A stretch of DNA of 35,306 bases from DATKXO01 sp035528995. GTDB lineage: Bacteria; Planctomycetota; Phycisphaerae; UBA1845. This document shows, piece by piece, positions 19,149 through 28,343 of this stretch. The notes below the pieces were generated by a model. The model was not told the DNA's origin. It worked only from the letters and a program-made list of their open reading frames with translations, and did no database searches. A program made the translations under genes and the position numbers. Where the stretch lies: contig DATKXO010000009.1 in assembly GCA_035528995.1 (NCBI GenBank), positions 1 to 35,306 of the forward strand, read 5' to 3'. Each line of letters opens with the position of its first letter. Position 1 is the first letter of the stretch.

Positions 19149-22100
19149 ATGAGCGAGCGACTGAAGGTCACCATCGATGGCAATCAGGCGGCAGCCCACG
19201 TGGCCCATGCCGTCAACGAGGTAATTGCCATTTATCCGATCACGCCGTCGTCGGCCATGGGGGAGTGGGCGGACCAATGGTCCGCTGAGGGCCGCACGAA
19301 CATCTGGGGGACCATCCCGCGCGTGGCGGAGATGCAGAGTGAGGGCGGGGCGGTCGCGGCCCTGCACGGGGCGGTGCAGACCGGGGCGCTGTGCACGACG
19401 TTCACCGCGTCGCAGGGTCTGCTGCTGATGATCCCCAGCATGTTCAAGATCGCGGGGGAGCTGACGCCGACGGTCTTTCACGTGTCGGCCCGGACGGTGG
19501 CCACGCATGCCCTGAGCATTTTCGGCGATCACAGCGACGTGATGGCCTGCCGGTCCACGGGTTTCGGTCTGCTGGCCTCGGGTTCGATCCAGGAGATCAT
19601 GGACCTGGGGCTGATCACCACCGCGGCCTCGCTCGAGGCCCGGGTGCCCTTCATCCACTTCTTCGACGGCTTCCGCAGCTCGCACGAGGTGCAGAAGATC
19701 GAGGAGCTGACCTACGACGACATGCGAGCCATGCTGGACGAGGAACTGATCCGGGCCCACCGGCAGCGGGCGCTGACACCGGATCGACCGGTGCTGCGCG
19801 GGTCGGCCCAGAACCCGGACGTGTTCTTCCAGGCCCGCGAGACCGCAAACCCGTTCTATGACAGGTGCCCCGACATCGTTCAGAAGACGATGGACAGGTT
19901 CGCCGGGATCGTCGGGCGTCAGTATCGCGTGTTCGATTACGTGGGGGCGCCGAACGCCGAGCGTCTGATCGTGCTGATGGGTTCGGGGGCCGAAACGGCT
20001 CAAGAGGCCGTGGACTACTTGACGCGTCAGGGCGAGAAGATCGGGATGCTCAAGGTCCGCCTGTATCGGCCGTTCTCGCGGGCCCACTTCCTGGCCGCTC
20101 TGCCCAAGACGGTCCGCTCGATCGCGGTGCTGGACCGCACCAAGGAGCCGGGGGCCGAGGGCGAGCCACTTTACAAGGACGTGCTCAGCGCGCTGTGCGA
20201 GGCGCAGATCGAAGGTGCCCTTCCCCTTCCGGCGGTCCCGCGGGTGATCGGCGGGCGGTACGGACTGAGCTCCAAGGAGTTCACCCCGGCCATGGTCAAG
20301 GCCGTCTTCGACGAACTGGCCAAGGACAAGCCGAAGAACCACTTCACGATCGGGATCAACGAGGACGTCACCCATAGCAGCCTGGAGTACGACACGACCT
20401 TCGTGACCGAAGACGACGACGTGGTGCGGGCGATGTTCTACGGGCTGGGCGCAGACGGGACGGTGGGTGCGAACAAGAACTCGATCAAGATCATCGGTGA
20501 GGGCACGGACAACTTCGCCCAGGGCTACTTCGTGTACGACTCGAAGAAGGCGGGCTCGGTGACGGTGTCGCACCTGCGCTTCGGCCCCAGGCCGATCCAC
20601 TCGACGTACCTGGTCAGCGCGGCGAACTTCGTGGCCTGCCACCAGTTCGTCTTCCTGGAGCGCTACGACATGCTGGCCGACGCCGTGGAGGGCGCCGTTT
20701 TCCTGCTGAACAGCCCCTACGGACAGGAGGAGACGTGGGACAAGATCCCCCGTAGCGTACAGCAGCAGATCATCGACAAGAAGCTGAAGGTCTACGCGAT
20801 CGACGCCTACCAGGTGGCCAAAGAGACGGGCATGGGTGGGCGGATCAACACCATCATGCAGACCTGCTTCTTCGCGATCTCGGGCGTGCTGCCCAAGGAC
20901 GAAGCCATCGCAGCCATCAAAAAGGCGATCAAGAAGACGTACGGCGTCAAGGGCGAAGAAGTGGTGCAGAAGAACTGGAAGGCGGTGGACGACACCCTGG
21001 CCAACCTGTACGAGATTCCGGTGCCGGGTGAACCCACCGGCACGCTGACCAAGCCGCCGCCGGTGCCGGAGGATGCCCCCAAGTTCGTTCGCGAGGTCAT
21101 CGGCGGAATCGTGGCCGGGCGCGGCGACCTGATCCCGAGCAGCGCGCTGCCCGTGGACGGAACCTTTCCGACCGGCACCACGCGTTGGGAGAAGCGGAAC
21201 ATCGCCCTGGAGATCCCGGTGTGGGACCCCGAGGTTTGCGTTCAGTGCGGCAAGTGCGCGATGGTCTGCCCGCACGCGGCCATCCGGCTGAAGGCCTTCG
21301 ATCCGACGTGCCTGGACCAGGCTCCGCCGACCTACAAGTCGGTCAAGGCTCGGGGGAAGGAGTTCGAGGGTCTGATGATGACCGTGCAGGTGGCCCCGGA
21401 AGACTGCACCGGCTGCGGCGTCTGCGTTGAGGCCTGCCCGGCGAAGAACAAGAAGGAGACGCGGCTCAAGGCGATCAACATGCAGTTTCAGCCGCCGCTG
21501 CGCGAGAGCGAGCGGGCGTGCTACGACTTCTTCCTGGGTCTGCCGGAGACCGATCGCAACCGGGTCAAGGCCCACACGGTGAAGGGCTCGCAGTTCCTGC
21601 AGCCGTTGTTCGAGTACTCGGGAGCGTGCGCGGGCTGCGGCGAGACGCCGTACGTGAAACTGTTGACCCAGTTGTTCGGTGACCGGCTGATCGTGGCCAA
21701 CGCAACGGGGTGCTCGTCGATCTACGGCGGGAACCTGCCGACGGTGCCGTGGACGAAGAACTCCGACGGTCGCGGACCGGCCTGGTGCAACTCGCTGTTC
21801 GAGGACAACGCCGAGTTCGGCTTCGGCTACCGGCTCACGCTGGACAAGCACAACGAGTACGCCCGAGAGCTGGTCGGCAAACTGGCGGACACGATCGGGG
21901 TGGAACTGGCCAACGGTCTGCTCAACGCGGTGCAGAACACCGACGCCGATATCCAGGAACAGCGCCGGCGGGTGGCGGCCCTGAAGGAAAAACTGGCCGG
22001 CGTGGACTCGCCGGAGGCCAAGGGGCTGACGGACCTGGCCGACACGCTGGTCAAGAAGAGCGTGTGGGTTCTGGGCGGCGACGGATGGGCCTACGACATC

Positions 22101-22739
22101 GGCTACGGCGGTCTGGACCACGTGTTGGCCATGGGGCGCAACGTCAACGTGCTGGTGCTGAACACCGAGGTCTACTCGAACACCGGCGGACAGTGCTCCA
22201 AGGCCACACCGCTGGGGGCGGTAGCGAAGTTCGCGGCGGGCGGCAAACGGCAAGCGCAGAAGGACCTGGCCCTGATGGCCATCAGCTACGGGTCGATCTA
22301 CGTGGCCACGGTGGCGGTCGGCGCCAACGACGCCCAGACGGTCAGGGCGTTCCTGGAGGCGGAGGCCTACGAGGGCCCATCGATCATCATCGCCTATGCC
22401 CATTGCATCGCCCACGGGATCAACATGCGGCTGGGCATGGACACCCAGAAGAGAGCGGTGCTCAGCGGTCACTTCCCGCTGTTCCGCTTCAACCCGGACC
22501 TGGTGGCCGAGGGAAAGAACCCGCTGCAACTCGACTCGAAGAAGCCGTCCATGCCGTACCAGGAGTACGCCTACAATCAGAACCGCTTCAAGATGCTGAC
22601 CAAGAGCGACCCGGAGACGGCCCGGGAGTTGATGAAACAGGCCCAGCAGAACGCTACAGCCCGGTGGAACCGGTACGAGGCCCTGGCGGGCGTCTACGCT
22701 TCGCAGGTTGCCGGCGAGGGGGGCGACGGCACGGACTGA
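19149..22739 (+). CDS. nifJ: Pyruvate:ferredoxin (flavodoxin) oxidoreductase, single-chain
   Basis: A 1196-aa homodimeric-type enzyme that converts pyruvate and CoA to acetyl-CoA and CO2 with ferredoxin or flavodoxin reduction. Domains in order: the POR N-terminal domain (IDGNQAAAHVAHAVNEVIAIYPITPSSAMGEW), the PFOR II domain (RVFDYVGAPNAERLIVLMGSG), the gamma-type domain (GLGADGTVGANKNSIKIIG), the EKR region, a two-[4Fe-4S] ferredoxin domain (CVQCGKCAMVCPHAAI and CTGCGVCVEACPAKN), and the TPP domain with a proximal-cluster CAGCGETPY and GDGWAYDIGYGGLDHV..NVLVLNTEVYSNTGGQ. All cluster cysteines are present. ATG 19149 is preferred over ATG 19140, because GGAG at 19133-19137 is too close to the latter. 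Length is normal for the family. It points to anaerobic or fermentative metabolism. Confidence 0.98.
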   Translation: MSERLKVTIDGNQAAAHVAHAVNEVIAIYPITPSSAMGEWADQWSAEGRTNIWGTIPRVAEMQSEGGAVAALHGAVQTGALCTTFTASQGLLLMIPSMFKIAGELTPTVFHVSARTVATHALSIFGDHSDVMACRSTGFGLLASGSIQEIMDLGLITTAASLEARVPFIHFFDGFRSSHEVQKIEELTYDDMRAMLDEELIRAHRQRALTPDRPVLRGSAQNPDVFFQARETANPFYDRCPDIVQKTMDRFAGIVGRQYRVFDYVGAPNAERLIVLMGSGAETAQEAVDYLTRQGEKIGMLKVRLYRPFSRAHFLAALPKTVRSIAVLDRTKEPGAEGEPLYKDVLSALCEAQIEGALPLPAVPRVIGGRYGLSSKEFTPAMVKAVFDELAKDKPKNHFTIGINEDVTHSSLEYDTTFVTEDDDVVRAMFYGLGADGTVGANKNSIKIIGEGTDNFAQGYFVYDSKKAGSVTVSHLRFGPRPIHSTYLVSAANFVACHQFVFLERYDMLADAVEGAVFLLNSPYGQEETWDKIPRSVQQQIIDKKLKVYAIDAYQVAKETGMGGRINTIMQTCFFAISGVLPKDEAIAAIKKAIKKTYGVKGEEVVQKNWKAVDDTLANLYEIPVPGEPTGTLTKPPPVPEDAPKFVREVIGGIVAGRGDLIPSSALPVDGTFPTGTTRWEKRNIALEIPVWDPEVCVQCGKCAMVCPHAAIRLKAFDPTCLDQAPPTYKSVKARGKEFEGLMMTVQVAPEDCTGCGVCVEACPAKNKKETRLKAINMQFQPPLRESERACYDFFLGLPETDRNRVKAHTVKGSQFLQPLFEYSGACAGCGETPYVKLLTQLFGDRLIVANATGCSSIYGGNLPTVPWTKNSDGRGPAWCNSLFEDNAEFGFGYRLTLDKHNEYARELVGKLADTIGVELANGLLNAVQNTDADIQEQRRRVAALKEKLAGVDSPEAKGLTDLADTLVKKSVWVLGGDGWAYDIGYGGLDHVLAMGRNVNVLVLNTEVYSNTGGQCSKATPLGAVAKFAAGGKRQAQKDLALMAISYGSIYVATVAVGANDAQTVRAFLEAEAYEGPSIIIAYAHCIAHGINMRLGMDTQKRAVLSGHFPLFRFNPDLVAEGKNPLQLDSKKPSMPYQEYAYNQNRFKMLTKSDPETARELMKQAQQNATARWNRYEALAGVYASQVAGEGGDGTD

Positions 22740-22833
22740 CGTGCAACAGTCGGGCTGAGCCAGCGGTGGAATCGTGCCCGCGGTTGCCGGCGGCCGGGCC
22801 GCCTATCAGAACCGCACGCAGGAGCTGGGCATC

Positions 22834-24024
22834 GTGAAGTACGTGATTGTCCTGCCGGACGGGGCCGCCGACGAGCCGCTGGCACAGCTCGACGGTCGCA
22901 CCCCGCTGGAAGCGGCCCGGATTCCCGGCATGGACTGGGTGGCCGCAAACGGGCGGCTGGGGCGGTCGGTCACGGTTCCCGCGGGCTTCACTGCGGGCAC
23001 GGACGTGGCCACGCTGTCGCTGTTCGGGTACGACCCGGCCCGGTACTACACCGGCCGGGCACCGCTCGAAGCGGCCGCCAGAGGCCTGACCGTGGGGCCG
23101 GACGGGATCATCTTCCGCTGCAACTTCGTGACGGTTCTCGACGGTCGGATGGCGGACTTCACGGCCGGGCACATCGCCCAGAACGAGGCAGAGGGGCTGA
23201 TCGCCGATCTCGACTCGTTGTTCGCGGGTGAAGGGCTGGCGTTCCATGCCGGCGTTTCGTATCGCAATCTGATGATTACCGAGGACGCCGGCGGCCTGGA
23301 CGTGCGCTGCGCACCGCCACACGACATCCCGAATCAGCCGGTGGCGGACCATCGACCGCAGGGACCGGGAGCCGGGCGGGTCAAGGCCATCATGACCCGG
23401 GCGAGGGAACTGCTGCGAAACCACGAGGTCAACCGCGTCCGGCGTGGTGAAGGGCGGGACCCCGTGACCGACATCTGGCTGTGGGGACAGGGCGGTCCGA
23501 CGAAGCTCGACGCGTTTCAAGATCGGTTCGGCTGCTTGGGCGCGGTGATCACCGGTGTGGACATCATCCGCGGCCTGGCGGTCTGCATGGGTATGAAACT
23601 GATCGAGGTGCCGGGGGCGACCGGGTACATCGACACGAACTACCGGGGCAAGGGCGAAGCGGCGGTGCAGGCACTCGCCGACTTCGACATGGTGGTGGTT
23701 CACGTCGAGGCCCCGGACGAGGCCGGGCACCTGGGTGACGCGGCCGAGAAGGTGCTCGCCCTGGAGCGCGTGGATGAGCTGATCGTCGGCCCCCTTCTGG
23801 AGGAAGTGCGGCGCCATGATCGATGGCGGATACTGGTAGCCCCCGATCATCCCACCCCGTGCACTACGAGGGCCCACGACGCTACGCCACCGCCCTTCTG
23901 TTACGCGGGCACCGGCGTCGAAGCCGTGGAAGCACAACCTTTCTGCGAGCAGGCCGCGAGCGCCACCGGTTTATTCATCGACCCGGGTCACAGGCTGATC
24001 GAGCAATTCATGGGACGGGGATAG
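22834..24024 (+). CDS. apgM: Cofactor-independent phosphoglycerate mutase, archaeal type
   Basis: A 396-aa member of the alkaline phosphatase superfamily that interconverts 3- and 2-phosphoglycerate. Characteristic segments are KYVIVLPDGAADEPLAQLDG at the N-terminus (first metal Asp), AGTDVATLSLFGYDP, ITGVDIIRGLA, the metal-ligand block HVEAPDEAGHLGD, and VAPDHPTPCTTRAHDATPPPF at the C-terminus. GTG 22834 is chosen because the product then begins exactly at the family N-terminus and AGGAG lies about 9 bases upstream; an extension to 22774 would add 20 unlikely residues. Related proteins are sometimes annotated as homoserine kinase-like, so some doubt about the substrate remains. It follows the PFOR gene by 94 bases on the same strand. 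Confidence 0.9.
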   Translation: MKYVIVLPDGAADEPLAQLDGRTPLEAARIPGMDWVAANGRLGRSVTVPAGFTAGTDVATLSLFGYDPARYYTGRAPLEAAARGLTVGPDGIIFRCNFVTVLDGRMADFTAGHIAQNEAEGLIADLDSLFAGEGLAFHAGVSYRNLMITEDAGGLDVRCAPPHDIPNQPVADHRPQGPGAGRVKAIMTRARELLRNHEVNRVRRGEGRDPVTDIWLWGQGGPTKLDAFQDRFGCLGAVITGVDIIRGLAVCMGMKLIEVPGATGYIDTNYRGKGEAAVQALADFDMVVVHVEAPDEAGHLGDAAEKVLALERVDELIVGPLLEEVRRHDRWRILVAPDHPTPCTTRAHDATPPPFCYAGTGVEAVEAQPFCEQAASATGLFIDPGHRLIEQFMGRG

Positions 24025-24101
24025 GTCCTTCCGGAGCACGCCGGGCGAAGCACTCGTCGTTCGATTGAGGGCGTCAACTCAGCATTGGAGGGCCGGGGGT
24101 C

Positions 24102-25550
24102 CTACCCACCCACGGCGACGGCACTCTTCGTGCTGACCTTGTTCAGGGCCTGGTCCAGGTCGGCGATGATATCGTCGGGGTGTTCGCCTCCGACGCAGAG
24201 GCGGACCAGGTTGGGCGGGATGTGGGCCAGTTTGCGCCCCGCCTCGCCCTGCTGCTGATGGGTGGAGATGGCCGGTATGGTGGCCACGCTCTTGATTCGA
24301 CCCAGGTCCGTAGCCCGCCAGATGCGCTGCAGGTGGTCGAAGAACTTGCGGGTCGGCTCGGGCCCGCCCTTGACGCAGAAGGACATCAGGTGCCCGTAGC
24401 GGTTCACGGGCTTGCCGTACTGCTCGTCCTGCTCGGCGTCCACGAGCCACATGTACTTGCTGGCCAGCTCGTGGTGCGGGTGGTTCGGCAGGCCCAGGTA
24501 CTCGACGCTATCGACTTGTGGGTGAGTCCCGAGGTACTCGGCTACCTTCATGGTGTTGCGGCTGAGCAGATCCATCTTGCTGCGCAGGGTGCGCATGTCG
24601 TTGAGCGTCATGATCGCCTGCATGGGGTGCAGGTTGGGACCGTAGTCGCGGTTGGGCAGGTACTTGATGTAGATGGCGAAGTTGTTCTTGAGTTGGTCGT
24701 TGTCGATGTTGGTGACCAGGCCTTTACGGGCGATCACGGCTCCGCAGATGCCGAACCCGCTGGAGGTGAGGGTCTTGGTGGCCGACTGGACGACGATGTC
24801 GGCCCCGTGGCAGATGGGCCGCAGCAGCGCGGGCGTGGCCACCGTCGAGTCGCAGATCAGGGGGAGGTTGTGACTGTGGGCCAGGTCGGCGACGGCCTGG
24901 ACGTCGAAGAAGCCCAGGCCGGGGTTGCTGGGCAACTCGCCGTACAGGAACCGGGTGTTCTCGTCGATCTTGGAGGCCCACTCGTCGAGGTTGGTGGAGT
25001 CCTCGACCCAGCGGCACTCGATGTCGCGCTCCTCCATGAGGCGAACGTTGAACTGCTGGAACGTACCGCCGTAGCACTGGGCGGTGGCGACGAAGTTTCG
25101 CGGCTCGTGGGCGTGGTGCCTCTTGTGCACCAGGAAGGGCTGAACGGCGGTCATGATGGCGGCCATGCCCGACGAGGTGGAGCAGCACTCGGTCTCGCCG
25201 TCGAAGCCGTAGCCCTCCAGCAGGGCCAGAGTCCATTCGTAGTAGTAGGTCGAGGGGTTGGCGATCCGCGAGTAGCACCAGGTGGGGATCAGGTAGGCCA
25301 GGGCGGCGGCCATCTCATCCGAGTCGCGGTAGGCCTGTGACGTACTCATGAAGATGGGCTCGATGATCGACCCCTGATAGTCCTCGATCGCGTCCTCGAC
25401 GTTGTAGAGCCCGTGCACGGCGATGGTGTCGAACTTCCACTCCTTGACCACGTCGCGGATATAGCGGGCCCGCCTGGCGAGGTACTCGTTGTTCTGGTCG
25501 ATGTAGCGTTGCATTCCAGGCGTGATCTGAGCTTCGTTGTCGCCAGACAT
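24102..25550 (-). CDS. PLP-dependent Cys/Met metabolism enzyme (O-acetylhomoserine sulfhydrylase-like)
   Basis: A 482-aa fold-type I PLP enzyme of the Cys/Met metabolism family. The internal-aldimine lysine is K259 in QSATKTLTSSGFGICG; D234 in LPLICDSTVATP binds the pyridine nitrogen; the YSRIANPS motif (Y93, S94, R95) and the phosphate-binding TSSGMAA are present; the C-terminal VRLCVGGEHPDDIIADLDQAL is canonical. Family members make homocysteine from O-acetylhomoserine and sulfide, or are cystathionine synthases/lyases; sulfhydrylase is my best guess. It has an N-terminal extension of about 40 residues (TPGMQRYIDQNNEYLARRAR) relative to the usual start. ATG 25550 is preceded by AGGAAGG. It is divergent from the TPR gene. 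Confidence 0.9.
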   Translation of the reverse strand: MSGDNEAQITPGMQRYIDQNNEYLARRARYIRDVVKEWKFDTIAVHGLYNVEDAIEDYQGSIIEPIFMSTSQAYRDSDEMAAALAYLIPTWCYSRIANPSTYYYEWTLALLEGYGFDGETECCSTSSGMAAIMTAVQPFLVHKRHHAHEPRNFVATAQCYGGTFQQFNVRLMEERDIECRWVEDSTNLDEWASKIDENTRFLYGELPSNPGLGFFDVQAVADLAHSHNLPLICDSTVATPALLRPICHGADIVVQSATKTLTSSGFGICGAVIARKGLVTNIDNDQLKNNFAIYIKYLPNRDYGPNLHPMQAIMTLNDMRTLRSKMDLLSRNTMKVAEYLGTHPQVDSVEYLGLPNHPHHELASKYMWLVDAEQDEQYGKPVNRYGHLMSFCVKGGPEPTRKFFDHLQRIWRATDLGRIKSVATIPAISTHQQQGEAGRKLAHIPPNLVRLCVGGEHPDDIIADLDQALNKVSTKSAVAVGG

Positions 25551-25880
25551 GGTAACCTTCCTGTCGAAGAGACTACGGTCGAAGCCACCCCGAACACCGC
25601 AGGCGGGCAGGCGCACGTCCGCCGCCGGCTGCGGCGTCCCGCATGGTGACATCCGAGTATACCACATCGAAGTTCAGTCACCAGGGGCCCGGGCGGCCCG
25701 CAGGGGCACACGCAACGGGCGGGCAACAGGAACGAGACGACGACATCCGGGTTTATCAGGGACCGACCGTGTTGATCGGTCCGGAGGGGGCGTTATTCTG
25801 GCGGCACGTTGGGCCCGTTCGGTGGGACGGGTCAATACGGACTCGATTCCTCCAGTGCGAATGTACGAAGGAGACGTGCC
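25551..25880. other. Divergent intergenic region
   Basis: These 330 bases separate the sulfhydrylase-like gene from the TPR-kinase-phosphatase unit. I see a TATACT -10 candidate on the minus strand (25656-25661), which would give the sulfhydrylase a leader of about 100 bases, and AAGGAG before GTG 25881 on the plus strand. No riboswitch consensus was recognised. Confidence 0.5.
25656..25661 (-). promoter_or_regulatory. Candidate -10 box for sulfhydrylase-like gene
   Basis: On the minus strand the hexamer reads TATACT, one mismatch from TATAAT, about 106 bases before ATG 25550. No good -35 hexamer lies 16-18 bases upstream, so this is a weak call. Confidence 0.3.
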
Positions 25881-26852
25881 GTGAAAGCCGTCAAGATGAC
25901 CAAGACCGCGGCGCAAAAGACGATCCGCGAAGCCCTGGAACGGGGAATGGAATGGGTCGAGGGACAGGGCTATGTCTGGTTCGCGCAGACGCTGGTGCCA
26001 GCCGTAAGGAGCCTTCCATGGCAAAACGGCAAGCCGCCAGATCGCAGGCTGGCGCGCGACGCGTTTTGCCTGCTCGGCGACGCGTACGATCTGTTCTTCG
26101 ACGCCCCCAAGGCCGCGCTGCGCGCCTACCGCCGCTGTGTGAGCATTGACCGGGACTGCGGCCACGCCTGGCGCGAGATCGGTTCCATGCTGTGGTCGAT
26201 GGGTCAGGACCGACAGTCCAAGGCGGCCCTATCTCGGGCGCTCAAGCGGGACCCGGGTGATGAGGACGCGACACTCCTGTTGAAGATTGTGGAGGAGAAC
26301 CTCGCCCGGCCCTGCGCGCCGGCGTACCGGGCGGGCGACCCGCCTTGGGAGGCGGCCGAGCTGCTGGCCCAGTTGAGGCCCCGCAAGGCGCTGGAGGTGC
26401 TCAAGAACAGACGGACGATGGTGGCGCGGCAGGTCCGGGCCCGGGCTTACGCGGCCCTTGGCGAAGATCACGCCTTCGTTCAGGAATGGACAGGCATCAG
26501 TAAAGGCAAGGGCACGCTGTACCTGGGTCTGCCCGACTGGTTCGTGCTTCCCGAGGGAGCCTGGGGATCGTCTGCGTTCTGGCGGGCGATCCTGAAGACG
26601 GCCTCGCGGTTCGAGCCATTCTCTTGTTTTCTCTACGGTCGTGACCTCTCCTCATCGCCCCGCCCGGACGGCTGGGCCTACGGGAGCAACTTCGGGAAGT
26701 CGCTGCGCCAGTTCCGTTTGATCGCCCGCCTGCATCTGGCCCGCACGCAGAACGACGTCAAGGCCGTGGAGGCGATCTGCAGGAAGTTCCCCCATTGGAC
26801 GAAGGCGGCCGCGACGCTTCGGTCGCTGCGCCAGGGTGCCAGGCCGGCGTGA
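25881..26852 (+). CDS. TPR-containing protein, first gene of kinase/PP2C unit
   Basis: A 323-aa cytoplasmic protein. Two TPR-like units are visible around residues 60-130 (FCLLGDAYDLFFDAPKAALRAYRRCVSIDRD; AWREIGSMLWSMGQDRQSKAALSRALKRDP), with further helical pairs (PRKALEVLKNRR). The C-terminal half (YLGLPDWFVLPEGAWGSSAFWRAILK) is rich in Trp and not recognised. The start is GTG 25881, preceded by AAGGAG; upstream sequence in the frame to 25809 looks non-coding. Its stop is 181 bases before the zinc-ribbon kinase gene on the same strand. A role as kinase partner, scaffold or substrate is plausible from position but not shown by sequence. Confidence 0.82.
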   Translation: MKAVKMTKTAAQKTIREALERGMEWVEGQGYVWFAQTLVPAVRSLPWQNGKPPDRRLARDAFCLLGDAYDLFFDAPKAALRAYRRCVSIDRDCGHAWREIGSMLWSMGQDRQSKAALSRALKRDPGDEDATLLLKIVEENLARPCAPAYRAGDPPWEAAELLAQLRPRKALEVLKNRRTMVARQVRARAYAALGEDHAFVQEWTGISKGKGTLYLGLPDWFVLPEGAWGSSAFWRAILKTASRFEPFSCFLYGRDLSSSPRPDGWAYGSNFGKSLRQFRLIARLHLARTQNDVKAVEAICRKFPHWTKAAATLRSLRQGARPA

Positions 26853-27033
26853 CCCGGTCGGTGATGCAGCGCCGGCGCCCAGGTAACTACGACCCCTGCG
26901 ATCGGTTTGACATCGCCCGCCCGACCCCGGTATTGATAGCGCATCGGCACTGCGGCCCCGCTGGGCTGTTGCGGGTTCCGCCCGGCAACAACTGGCAGGG
27001 CTTCGGTCCACGGGCGTCAGGAGTCCACGGGCT

Positions 27034-28335
27034 GTGGTACGCATCAGGCAACGTCTGGGGAAGTACCGCATCGACCGTCGTCTGGCCGACGGCGGTTTCG
27101 CCACGGTCTACCGGGCCTACGACACGATTGCCGGCATCCCGGTGGCACTGAAAATCCCGCAACCGGCGTACGTCACCAAGGAGGCGCTCGAAGAGTTCCG
27201 CAAGGAGGTTCGCGTAACCTCCAAGCTCGACCACCCCAACATCCTGCCGGTCAAGGACGCGGGCTTCATCGAGGGCACGTTCGTCATTGCCTATCCGCTG
27301 GGGGAACAGAGCCTGGGGGACCGACTGGGGAAGCGGATGTCGATCCGCACGATCGTCGAGCTGGCCGACCAGATGCTCGATGCCGTCGCGTTCGCCCATC
27401 GCAAGCGGGTCATGCACTGCGACCTGAAGCCGGAGAATTTCATCCTGTTTCCGGGCAACCGGGTTCGTCTGGCGGACTTCGGGATCGCCAAGGTAGCCCA
27501 CCGCACCCTGTCGGCGTCCGGGGCCGGGACGATCGGCTACGTGGCGCCGGAACAGGCCATGGGCAAGCCGTCATTCCGGTCGGACGTGTTTTCGCTGGGC
27601 TTGATCCTGTACCGGATGTTCTCCGGGTCGTTACCGGAGTGGCCTTTTGCCTGGCCGCCGCCGGGGTTCGACCGGGTGCGCAAGAACCTGCACGCTGACG
27701 TGATCGCGTTTCTGCGTCGAACGATGGAGGTGGACCACCGCAAGCGTTTCGATGACGCGGTGCAGATGCAGGCGGCCTTCCGCCGGCTCCGGGCGCGGGC
27801 CCTGCAATCGACACCCACCCGCCGGCGGCGTCGCAAGGCCAGCAGGAGCCAGCGCGACTGGCGGACGATCCGCCGCCGGGAATTCCTCAAGCACTACCGC
27901 ACGATGCTGGAGGTTCGCGGCACGTGCCACCGCTGCCAGGGCCCGGTGGCCGAGGCGATGCAGGTCTGCCCCTGGTGCGGTGTGAAGCGACGCGTCGGGT
28001 CGGACGAGGATCGGTTCCCGGGGCGCTGCCGGCGATGCAAGCGGAGCGTGAAGTCGGACTGGCGGTTCTGCCCCTGGTGTTACGGTGCGGCGATCAAACC
28101 GGACGCCGAGCCGCGATACTCCGACGTCCGCTACGCCGGGCGCTGCGGCAACCCGTCGTGCAGCGGCAAGGACCTGATGCCATTCATGCGGTATTGCCCC
28201 TGGTGCCGAAGGAAGGTGAGGAGGGTCTGGAAGATCGAGGGGTCGAAGGACCGCTGTCCGCGCTGCGGCTGGGGGGTTCTGCGCGACTACTGGGATCACT
28301 GTCCGTGGTGCGGTAGAACGCTCCAGAAGCGCTAG
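27034..28335 (+). CDS. Ser/Thr protein kinase with four C-terminal zinc ribbons
   Basis: A 433-aa Hanks-type kinase. The kinase domain spans about residues 10-255: Gly loop LADGGFATV, ATP lysine K40 in VALK, catalytic loop MHCDLKPENF with D130, DFG at 148-150 and APE at 171-173. The usual HRD Arg is Cys, making this a non-RD kinase. A basic linker (PTRRRRRKASRSQRDWRTIRRREF) follows. Then come four zinc-ribbon modules: C298/C301/C312/C315, C332/C335/C346/C349, C371/C376/C388/C391 and C408/C411/C423/C426, each with a second CPWC-type knuckle. GTG 27034 follows AGGAG at 27020-27024. No membrane helix is seen, so it is cytoplasmic. It is followed within 8 bases by a PP2C gene. The kinase-zinc-ribbon plus PP2C pairing is known from TerY-P systems. 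Confidence 0.95.
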   Translation: MVRIRQRLGKYRIDRRLADGGFATVYRAYDTIAGIPVALKIPQPAYVTKEALEEFRKEVRVTSKLDHPNILPVKDAGFIEGTFVIAYPLGEQSLGDRLGKRMSIRTIVELADQMLDAVAFAHRKRVMHCDLKPENFILFPGNRVRLADFGIAKVAHRTLSASGAGTIGYVAPEQAMGKPSFRSDVFSLGLILYRMFSGSLPEWPFAWPPPGFDRVRKNLHADVIAFLRRTMEVDHRKRFDDAVQMQAAFRRLRARALQSTPTRRRRRKASRSQRDWRTIRRREFLKHYRTMLEVRGTCHRCQGPVAEAMQVCPWCGVKRRVGSDEDRFPGRCRRCKRSVKSDWRFCPWCYGAAIKPDAEPRYSDVRYAGRCGNPSCSGKDLMPFMRYCPWCRRKVRRVWKIEGSKDRCPRCGWGVLRDYWDHCPWCGRTLQKR

Positions 28336-28343
28336 AAGCCAAG

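Noticed and set aside
19029..22529. A 1166-codon open frame on the minus strand, antisense to the PFOR gene
   Set aside because: It mirrors a confidently identified gene; the translation is His/Arg/Val/Gln-rich without motifs, as expected when GC-biased third positions remove stops from an antisense frame.
24180..25340. A 386-codon plus-strand frame opposite the PLP enzyme
   Set aside because: The minus-strand gene has all PLP motifs; this frame is Val/Gly/Gln-rich shadow coding.
25551..25656. Possible SAM/SAH riboswitch ahead of the sulfhydrylase-like gene
   Set aside because: Gene type and leader length made it worth checking, but I could not match any SAM or SAH riboswitch core sequence.
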